64,000 nt of DNA from Chiridota heheva (Eukaryota; Echinodermata; Holothuroidea; Apodida; Chiridotidae). A program made the translations under genes and the position numbers. Location of the stretch: contig JAIGNY010001194.1 in assembly GCA_020152595.1 (NCBI GenBank), positions 1,331,501-1,395,500 on the forward strand, given 5' to 3'. Below, one piece after another: positions 55,907-64,000 of the stretch (positions are counted from its first letter, which is position 1; each line of letters begins with the position of its first letter). Below the pieces are notes generated by a model, which saw only the letters and a program-made list of their open reading frames with translations, had not been told where the DNA came from and did no database searches.

Positions 55907-56113
55907 TTTTTGGTCCTCTCCCACCCCCACCCCTCTCTCTCTACTTTTTATTTTTCACCCATGCACTTCTCTCGATCCCAGCTTTCTGACCATGTTTCTC
56001 TCAATCTCTCCCTGTTTTCTTTCCTTCCTACCTCTGGAATCTTCTTACCTCTCTGGTACAATTTTGACCCTCACTGTCGTGGTGCCGTTAAGCCCTCATC
56101 AAACAAACAAACA
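55907..56113 (+). repeat. Dispersed retroposon tail, longest copy
   Basis: It starts CCTCTCCCACCCCCACCCC, contains TTTTTCACCCATGCAC and TTTCTTTCCTTCCTACCTCT, and ends GTGGTGCCGTTAAGCCCTCA then TCAAACAAACAAACACC. It is adjacent, head to head, to the copy at 55620-55905. That layout suggests one foldback-like insertion or two separate ones. Confidence 0.82.
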
Positions 56114-57564
56114 CCAAGTTTACAGGAACATTAAGGGAAAGTTAAGTTTCTCGAAAAACAAAGAATTACTTGAACTATAGAAGACACCTCTCAGGAATGT
56201 TGTGCATGGATCCTGGGGAATGGGGAAGTTTGTAAAAGCTTCTTCACTTTTCACCAATGAAGGAGGGAGCATTTTTTGGTGCCCCCTCAATTCCTCTATT
56301 ACATTTACTCATGTCTCTTAAACCATGAGTGGTATAATGCACACATAAATCTTTCAAAACAATTAGGGAGTTTACCTTGCCCTAAACTGTAATATTAGAA
56401 AATTGTACACTGCAAATCTTAAGGTTCTCCTTATTTCAGCTGTAGAATATATTGTAAGCCAAAATTTCATACAAATGTTTGCACATTTCTCAAAAGCTTT
56501 GCATACTCCAGTTTGTAGCATGGTGGTCGTTTGTGCAGTGAAGGAATTATATTTTCTTTTTCTTTAAATAAAAGTTAATTGTTTTTGTTGTCAGAAATAT
56601 AGATAAATTCTTTCATTTCTCTTTATATCCATGATAAATTCACAGAAGCTTGATAATTACTTACCCAGATATTCATTATAGAGAAAAAAGTAGTTTGGTT
56701 TGTTTCGGAAAAAACATGAAGATCCTGAAATTCGTGCACCAATGATAAACATATACAACTTTCAGCAGGTGTACCGGTATAGCGTTAAAAGGCTTGAAGG
56801 AAAATTTACAGTGCTTATTTATTAATATATAGTTAAGTTTTAATGAAAACTTCTCAAATTAACAGTAGGAGAAATACTGAGGTGCACAACCTTCGGGCCA
56901 TTTACTATACTAGAAATCCCATATTTATACTCACAATTTATTCTTTGATTTTTATAAACTGCACAGTTACTTGGCAAAATAGAAAATGTCCTTAAAAACT
57001 AATGGTATGTGATACCACGTATCGTAAATCTAAATATTAAATTTGTATTTACATTACCTTATTTAAAGATATTGTCTGTAAAAGTCACATGAATGATTTC
57101 TTGCATATTCCTTAATATGGTAGTAATCAAAGCACAAAGCTATAAACCAATAACAAATCAAATGTGTAATAATTGTTTATGCTGTAAAATGAGTCATTAT
57201 AAATACACATATTATTTATACTTACATAAAAATACATTGTTTAAATTGAAATAAATAAAAAACAAAATTTAAATGGTTACTCCAGTGTAGAACAGGTTAC
57301 CAAGTCAATTCAAACATGCAATGGAGCATTTGATCAAATGTAACCATAAAGGAAGTATAAAGCTATTTCTTATCTATTGCAAAATTATATTGTACCTGAG
57401 TTATTTCTATCAATTCAAACTAATTACCAAAATGTAAGCATGGTGTGGAACGATTTGAGTCAAATTTACTTTATTCTGAACTAGTTTCCTCTTCATTGTA
57501 AAAGGTGGGATATTGAGGTAGATGACTAACCTATAGTGATAACAACTAAAAGTGAGGCATCAAT
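56114..57564. other. Intergenic AT-rich sequence without recognisable genes
   Basis: There are no open frames with family resemblance, and no repeats shared with the rest of the window were identified. Confidence 0.5.
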
Positions 57565-57822
57565 TCTACCTCAACTTCACCACTTTTCCCCGCAACATCA
57601 ATTTATTCCACCTAATCTAAACCTCCCTTCCCTTCTCTGTCTTACCTTCCCTTCTCTGCCTTACCCTCCTTTGATTAACTAACTTCTTTCCGTTATCCAC
57701 CTTCTCTCCCTCTATCCCACCTCTCTGTCCTAACTCCAGTACCTTAGTTTTAAGACCCTTATGGCACATTTGACTCTAACTATTGCGGTGCTGTTAAACA
57801 ATTACAAACCAAACCATGTAAT
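57565..57822 (+). repeat. Dispersed CT-rich retroposon, second tail family
   Basis: It contains CACCTAATCTAAACCTCCC and ends TATGGCACATTTGACTCTAA, then TGTTAAACAATTACAAACCA. It corresponds to 51382-51673 over most of its length. Confidence 0.78.
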
Positions 57823-58029
57823 TGCAAGGTTCTGTAACAAAGTTATATAAAATCCTGTATAGAAAAATAGGAAAGCACCCTTAAGTCACAGTATTTCTAA
57901 ATCAAAAACTGAACTTGTTAAAGTAATGATTTTGGTGGGAGAGGGAGAACTGAAGAAACATTCCACATTGAAAAATGTATGTTAAGTTCTTGTAAGATAC
58001 CTTATTGCAGCATATGGTATATATGGAAA

Positions 58030-58480
58030 TAAGATATTGTACTCACTTTTGTGGGTGGACAGGTGGGTGAGTGTACAAAATTTTACGTCAAGTCTCCTGG
58101 GAAAACCGGCAAAGCTACCAAGTTGAAACTTGGTGGGGTGATGTGAAACAATAATGAATTTTGATATTGGGTCGGCACTTGGTGGGCAATGCTACTTGAT
58201 AGTAGGGGCGTGTCTAGCTTTCCATTTTTGCGAGGGTTTAAGCCCTCGACACAGGTTAATTAAGATTAGGAAGTTGAAGCTTCCCCCTTCCTCCCTCCTT
58301 CCCCGAAAGTGAAGAAAAATTTCTAATAATTCAAGGAGGTTTTCCGAAAATTTAAGATTTCCCAAAAATTCAAGAAGATTTCCCAACAATTAAAGGAGAT
58401 GATTGCGGATTTAAGGTTTGTTTGCCCCACCTAGTTACCGTGTTGCTATGGTGGGCGTGGCCTATTTCCATACTAAATGA
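58030..58480. repeat. Dispersed repeat with CAAGTTGAAACTTGGTGG motif
   Basis: The motif is itself partly palindromic (CAAGTT and AACTTG). The 3' end of the block, about 58415-58465, is repeated at 59505-59560 (GGTTTGTTTGCCCCACCTAG). A short stretch of AAATTTAAGATTTCCC-type tandem repeats lies at 58310-58400. Confidence 0.65.
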
Positions 58481-59332
58481 GGTTAATTTATATGTCCAAA
58501 ATATGAGCAGTCAAAAATTTAAATGAAGAATTTTAAGCTTAAAAGTTTGTTTAAAGGATGATCATAGTCATGTCATCAAATTTAATTTTGGAAATCCTCA
58601 CTTGGTTGATTTATAACTTGAAGTATCAATGGACCGTATAAGTACATGAATATCTTAATTAAATTACATTATCTACAACAATCTGCACTATGATAAAGCT
58701 ATTTAAAAGACAGAAAATCATATTTGTAAATAAATATAACATGATTACCAGTTGCATTTCAGTGTGCAATTCTGATACAAAAACCTTCCCATAGGAACAA
58801 CTAAAGAGGAAGAAAGCTACAATGACACAAAATGGAATTAACACATGAACTGTTACTCAATGTGTGTCAAGTCCTATACAGCCAGGTGCTCTCTGTCAGA
58901 TAACGAGACCTGGGCCGAAGTTACAAGATGAACAAAAAACATGATTAATAGTAGTCACACACTTAATTGCTCACTCTCGTCATTTAAGAAAACTTGGGAG
59001 GAGGGATTGATAATGCTGAAACAGTGGATCCATGGCCACATATTATGGAGGAACAAAATCAGGTCATTGGCAACAAAAAATGATCAAATTAATCACATTT
59101 ATTTCACTTCAATCACACCTCACAATTAACCTCACTGAGTTAGTTGATTAACAGTTTTTTTCTTCAACCAATCACTGCACAAATTTTCCTAGCAACAAAA
59201 TCTGCGTGACCATCTTTGGCGAAAATCCTACTCCATACTGGTACGGTACATCTAGATAGTGATGCCAGCTCATGTAGTCAATGCAATATACTGCACAAAA
59301 TAATTTCTGCACACAGACTGAGTGACGACAAG

Positions 59333-59562
59333 ATGGTGAACAAAAATTGCACCTACGGGCTTTGTAAATCCAATTCCCGTTACCCAGAATGGTTAGCAAA
59401 CAGATTTTAGGTAATTCCTTTCGCTAAAAACTGTTATAAATGGATCAAAACCTGCGGCAGGCCACATGAACATCTAAATAACAATGCGTTGGTCATGCAT
59501 GATTGCAAATTTGAGGTTTGTTTGCCCCACCTAGTTACCACGTTGCTATGGTGGGCATAGCC
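59333..59562 (+). pseudogene. THAP-type zinc finger fragment with an in-frame stop
   Basis: From ATG 59333 the frame reads MVNKNCTYGLCKSNSRYPEW, then LANRF, a TAG stop at 59408-59410, then VIPFAKNCYKWIKTCGRPHE and HLNN. The spacing of C-x4-C, RYPE, FxxxPFxK, CxxWIxxCGRPxExLN follows the THAP-domain start used by many invertebrate transposon-derived proteins. The last Cys/His pair of the C2CH finger is not recognisable. After HDCKFEVCLPHLVTT the frame runs into a repeat also found at 58415 and stops at 59560. Confidence 0.75.
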
Positions 59563-59764
59563 TTTACGAAAGAAGAAAGAGGTGATTCTAAGGATCCAGC
59601 TTTGTTTGTTAAATCAAAGTATATCAGCGGAGTAGCAAAGTATATCAAAGGTGTAGGAAAATATTTGACATTGGAGGGACCAGATTTTATTTTTGTCTCA
59701 ACAAAACTACAAAATTTACAAGTCTAGCTCTTATCACGGTAAAACTATTTGTAAAGAGGGAGGG

Positions 59765-59990
59765 GATGGGAATCGTAAAAGTACTGTAAATTCTAGTGAA
59801 ATTTGGTAAAATTTCCAGAAAATTGATGATCATTTCCCGAAAATGAAGAAAATTTCCAGAAAGTGAAAGAAATTTCCTAAAAATTGAAGCAAATGCATAA
59901 AAATGAAGAAAATTTTGCGAAATTGAAGGAAATTTCCTGAAATTGAAGCAAATTTCACGATAATGAAAGCAAATTTCAGGACCTTCATTA
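59765..59990. repeat. Degenerate ~20-bp tandem repeat (GAAATTTCCxGAAAATGAAG)
   Basis: About ten irregular copies of AAATTTCCxGAAAxTGAAG are present. Related inverted motifs (TTTCGGGAAATTTTGGCCAA) occur at 60325-60420. The two blocks face each other around about 330 bp. Confidence 0.82.
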
Positions 59991-60077
59991 ATGTCTACTG
60001 GCCCTCCTGGTTCCTATGCCACTGTATGATGACTTTCAATAACATGATATCATATACCAAAACCTGATAGTTCTTAC

Positions 60078-60160
60078 TTGCATTTGGCTTACTGTGGAAT
60101 GCGTTTGGCCTACAGTGGAATGCATTTGGCTTACTGTGGAATGCATTTGGATTACTGTAA
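60078..60160. repeat. 22-bp tandem repeat, four copies
   Basis: Units are GCATTTGGCTTACTGTGGAA plus T, with two variants containing GCGTTTGGCCTACAGTGG. An open frame exists in both directions only because 21-22-bp units lack stops. Confidence 0.85.
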
Positions 60161-60429
60161 AAAGGCATCATTTGAGGAAGAAAGCTGCAAAGACAATAGA
60201 TCAAAGAAATTTACAGTTTGGCATGTAGATTGGATATTTTACATTAGGGGTGTAGGAGGGGTCAAAGTGGAAAAATTGCACTGGTAATTTAAATTGCCAT
60301 CAAAAGTTGCTGCTAGTTGGGAAATCCCTGTCTATTTCTGGGAAATTTCCTTCATTTTCGGAAAATTTCCTTCATTTTTAGGAAATTTTGGCCAATTTCG
60401 GGAAATTTTGGCCAATTATACCAAAATAT

Positions 60430-61108
60430 TTAATAATTTGACCACATTTTAAATTTTTGACGTTAATGAATTTCCAAACTCACCTCCCAACTGCGCAGAA
60501 AGCTTGCAACCAGGAAGGTGAAATCCGCTTCCTACGCCTCTTTTTACATCCCTTTCTCATCTCAAACCGAAGTGGAATAACCATGTGTTTGAATAATCTG
60601 TTGATCTTTGAATTTAGTTTCAATGAAGATTGTGTACATTCAAAGAATAATTGCATACTAAGTTGCGATTTTTATGTAGTACCTTTTGCCCGGGCCTTAA
60701 AGTGCTGAACCTAGTTGCCACTGGTCAAGTTTTCTAGCTGCCCGATATGAATCGGTGCACAGGAACTTGACTGAGCCAGGATGGGAAGTGAATGAAGACC
60801 GGATGTGACTGTCCTACCATCTGTACCGAAGGCTTAACTTCCTTCCAAAGGACTGAGTGCCATTCAATGATTGCCACTTCTCTCTACCCCCTCAATGATC
60901 TCTCTGAACTGTTACATCCTCAGATTGCAAAAGATGGTTAACTTGAAGCCATGGCATACATCTGTTGGAAACTTTTCCCAATTTTATATTTCACAGAATT
61001 GTTGTGATCTGTAAAAGCTGTTTTATGATTTTCAAACAAAACTCAATTCAAAACTTTACGAGAAAAGGGCAAGCAAATGAAGTGATCATATGGAGAATAT
61101 ACCCACCT
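60430..61108. other. Intergenic, no supported feature
   Basis: The 83-codon frame at 60457-60708 shows no known domain and low coding character. Nothing else is recognised up to the stop codon of the next gene. Confidence 0.45.
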
Positions 61109-61271
61109 TTAAGCTTTACATAAAGGTATAATTATACCGGTGTGCTTAGAGGAATCATCTGTTTCTTCCTGAGCTTCTGCTGTATTTGCATCTGCAGCGT
61201 CCTTGTTGGGTGGAGTTATCTCTGAATCAATGGGTAACTCGGATTCCTTACTGCTACATGTAAGTCCATCT
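61109..61271 (-). CDS. Unrecognised gene, exon A2 (terminal exon with stop)
   Basis: After the acceptor AATAG, the frame reads DGLTCSSKESELPIDSEITP, then PNKDAADANTAEAQEETDDS and ends LCKA with a TAA stop at 61111-61109. It is Ser/Asp/Glu-rich, as in a disordered tail. Its phase matches exon A1, completing a split Arg codon. An alternative donor GTATAA after CACACCG would skip the last ten codons. The paralogous exon B2 is at 62279-62366. Confidence 0.65.
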
Positions 61272-61983
61272 CTATTTATAAGATAAAGGCAAAGATAATA
61301 TATTTTACATAATGTTAAGATCCACATCTTTTTTCTTGCTAACGTTTTCCCTGGTGTTCAGAGTTGCCACTGCAGAGAGGATGGTACTGTGGTCAGCAGA
61401 AAATTTGTGTCAAAACTACAAGCGTGTGAAATTTGGGCATGCATGCATTTTATGGGTTGCGGGGAAAGTATTCTTCTTAAGGTTAGTGACTGCACTATAG
61501 GGGGCAAATGATCACTCCCCCTAGAAAACATATATTTTGCGATATATTGTCTGATTTACTGTACAGGCCTTTGCTCTCCCAATGAGACAAAGCTGCCCTT
61601 GTTTTGCTCCCCAGGAATAAAAAATTCCCCTCTAACACCGCAATTGATTGTGAGTTTAAAATGAAAATGAGATCTTTTTAATTGATGATTTTCAAATGAT
61701 GATCATCATCAGTATTGTTTCTAGCTGTGTAAATGTACTGTACAGTAACAGTGTTTAATCAAGAGCTGTGTCTTGATTGAACCATAATTTTTGTTTCTTC
61801 TTCAAACAAATCTAAATTGCTTCAAACAGGTAAAATGTTGCCGGCTCCTATTAATGCAAGTCAAACAACCCCTCCTTCCAAGTTTAGTCAATCAAATCCA
61901 CATCGTTGTTACTTTGTATCCAATATTACATAAAAATTCAAAAGTTTATGTCACGAAGTGTGGATCACTGTGTTTAAACGTAC

Positions 61984-62127
61984 CTTTCTTCACTACCTGG
62001 TAAATCCAGTAGCTCTATTACAAGCTCTCCTGCTTCATTCACACAGAGACTTTTTTCAAAAGGTAGAGATATGGTGTTCTCACCGTTCACACACAATTCC
62101 AACTTGGGGCTCATAAAGCCATTTGCA
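61984..62127 (-). CDS. Unrecognised gene, exon A1
   Basis: This 144-bp exon encodes ANGFMSPKLELCVNGENTIS, then LPFEKSLCVNEAGELVIELL and DLPGSEE. The acceptor is TTTTTAG and the donor GTACGTTT, with the same phase class at both ends, so it can be included or skipped without shifting frame. It has the same length class as B1 and about 65% identity to it at protein level. No known domain was recognised. Confidence 0.72.
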
Positions 62128-62278
62128 CTAAAAATATAGATAATGAAAAAGAAAATAAAAGTGTATACTGCTCCATATTAATTAAAAAAGTAACCATGAT
62201 ATTTAAACAAATATATACAGCAAGTACAGTGCTGTAATTTAGAAAAATTATACTATCTCAAATATTGTCTGTTTTTAC

Positions 62279-62366
62279 CTAAACATCTGCAGCACCCTCT
62301 TTGGGTGGAGTTACCTCTGAATCTATGCATAAGTCAGATTTCTGATTGCTACATGTAAGTTCATTT
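62279..62366 (-). CDS. Unrecognised gene, exon B2 (alternative terminal exon)
   Basis: After AAATAG the frame reads NELTCSNQKSDLCIDSEVTP, then PKEGAADV and a TAG stop at 62281-62279, followed at once by GTAAAAAC. It is paralogous to the first half of A2 (ELTCSxxKSxL and IDSExTPP). The stop in the last codon before a donor-like site means it either ends the protein or is a decayed copy. Confidence 0.6.
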
Positions 62367-63275
62367 CTATTTATAAGATAAAGGCAAAGATAATCAAGTG
62401 CGGGCCCAGGATTTTAGGGGTGGGGGAGGAGGGGGCACACTACTAACTTTTGATATGTTATACATGAGGTTCATGCAGAATTCAAAGACATTATTCTTCT
62501 CACATTCTAGCTCTAGACTTATGTAAATATCAACCATAATTTCAATAGAATGGGATCATTTATTAAAAAAGAGACTTAAGATACATGTGATCTGAAATGA
62601 TATAATATTTGACCTACTGTTAAAATAATATTCACTTTTTTTTTATTACTAACTTCTTCCCTGATATTCAAGGTTGTAACTGCAGAGGTGGGGGCTGTTG
62701 TCAGAAGAAAATTAGTAGAGCAGGGTGCAAACATATGTACATTACAAGCTATATCAATTTTGGGCAGTGCATGCTTTTTATGGAATGGGGGCAAAGCATT
62801 ATTTTTGGGGTCAGTGGCTATGCTTTTGGGGGAAAACAATTGCCTTGCTCCTAGAATATACATTTTGTCTTAAATTATAGGCCTTTGCCCCCCATGAGAC
62901 AAAGCTGCCCCTATTTTTGCTCCCCTGCAATCAAAATTCTGTCGCAGCTTCAGGTTGGGGGTAATGATCCCTAACACTGCAACTGATTGTGAGCTAAACT
63001 GATGACTTTTGAATGATGATCAACATTTTCTTCTTGGCTGTGCAAGCATACAGTAACAGGGTTTAATCAAGAGCAGTGTTGTGATTGTACAAGAAGTCTC
63101 CTTCCTCCCCACCCCACCAAAAAAAAACCCCATTCTATCCAGGTAAATGTTGTTCCTATGCATGTAAGTCAACCAACCTCTCCTTACCAACTTTGGCCAA
63201 TCTTATCAGTGCTACTTTTTATCCAATAATGCATAAGAATTCAAAAGTGTATGTCACTTTAATTATCAACCATAC

Positions 63276-63416
63276 CTTGCTTCACCTGGTAAATCCAGTA
63301 ACTCTGTGATATACTCCCCTGCTTTATTCACATACAGAGGTATTCTAAAAGGCAGAAATGTGGTGTTCTCACAGTGCACACACAATTCTGACTTGGAGCT
63401 CATAAAGCCATTTTTG
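63276..63416 (-). CDS. Unrecognised gene, exon B1
   Basis: This 141-bp exon encodes KNGFMSSKSELCVHCENTTF, then LPFRIPLYVNKAGEYITELL and DLPGEA. The acceptor is TTTTTTTAG and the donor GTATGG. Same phase at both ends as A1. The preceding exons of the gene must lie to the right of the window, since no earlier exon was found up to 64000. Confidence 0.72.
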
Positions 63417-64000
63417 CTAAAAAAAGAAACAGTGAAAAGGAAATAAAAAGTGTATACCCCCTCCATATTAATCAAAAAAGAAGCATGACATATTTTTTTG
63501 ATTCAAAGAGCAAAAAGTAGCTAACAAAGAAAAATATTATTAATTTTGTCTTTCTGTAATGTGATGGACAAAAGGGGAAACCCCTGCATTGTAAATTATC
63601 CTATGACAAACATATGTTGTCAAATTAGTATATAATCGAGGGATGTTCTACTTTTTCATAGGGAAGTTACTTAATTTTAGTGTTTAACATATTGGAAAGT
63701 TTACATCATTTTTGAGCATTAAATGTAATTTCCAGTACAGCGCATCAGTCCACCTGACATAACAGGAAATTGCGTACACACAACTGGGAATCGTGTCACG
63801 CAACACATTTACATGTCTGCTGAATGTAGATTATGTCATGAATAATCATAAGGTTTTAATAAGCTTGGGCTTAGAAGACCGTTTGAAGTTTGTTGGCAAA
63901 TTTACATACTACAAACATTGTTCAATCAGAAGGATTTTAACATACATATTTCAATACATATACATCAAACTTTTACAACTTTAGCTGTTAATTGTAATTG
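63417..64000. other. Intron of the unrecognised gene
   Basis: Mostly AT-rich with no exon that could be recognised. It should separate exon B1 from upstream exons outside the window. Confidence 0.45.

Larger units (their letters stand above)
61109..63420. repeat. Tandem duplication of a ~1.2-kb segment carrying two exons
   Basis: Blocks 61109-62160 and 62279-63440 are similar in both exons and introns. Intronic matches include ATTTATAAGATAAAGGCAAA (61275 and 62371), GTAAATGTTG or GTAAAATGTTG, and TCAAAAGTxTATGTCAC. Similarity is moderate, so the duplication is not recent. Confidence 0.85.

Noticed and set aside
55764-56180. 138-codon frame near 55.8-56.2 kb
   Set aside because: It crosses the boundary of two dispersed repeats and consists of their simple CT-rich or GA-rich translation.

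Overview
The window is AT-rich animal genomic DNA with large introns, very rich in transposon remnants and minisatellites. Two conserved eukaryotic genes and part of a third can be rebuilt by joining exons with GT/AG borders in matching phase. The repeat content (several non-LTR retrotransposon tails, hAT, piggyBac and Mutator-like short elements, a THAP-domain remnant) and intron sizes suggest a marine invertebrate, possibly an echinoderm or other invertebrate deuterostome. No diagnostic sequence fixes the species.

Layout. 1-35,725 (minus strand) is CCT6, the zeta subunit of the cytosolic chaperonin TRiC/CCT: ten coding exons are visible and roughly the last 50 codons lie beyond the left edge. 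Its introns hold two related 19-bp minisatellite arrays with duplicated flanks, a 0.6-kb G-rich array, a 2.6-kb 21-bp minisatellite ending 45 bp from an exon, a 20-25-bp minisatellite between two tRNA-like sequences, two LINE fragments and several MITE-like elements. 35,726-38,248 is the space between two divergent genes. 38,249-51,798 (plus strand) is RPAIN, the RPA-interacting protein that carries replication protein A into the nucleus: eight coding exons ending in a C-terminal zinc-binding region. Its last intron contains a nested stack of insertions. 51,799-61,108 is mostly repeats plus a broken THAP-domain reading frame. 61,109-63,416 (minus strand) holds two tandemly duplicated exon pairs of an unrecognised gene that continues beyond the right edge.

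A striking point is that both conserved genes carry single-base frameshifts: one missing and one extra base in CCT6, three missing bases in RPAIN. Exon lengths deviate by exactly these bases from phase-consistent lengths, mostly at short homopolymers. Consensus errors in a long-read assembly are the simplest explanation, although real lesions or a non-functional haplotype cannot be excluded from sequence alone.

The two conserved genes are not known to act together. They are ordinary housekeeping genes sitting head to head about 2.5 kb apart. The most unusual material is the structure of the repeats: nested insertions with intact target-site duplications, minisatellites whose units are small hairpins, tandem exon duplication, and tRNA-like segments.
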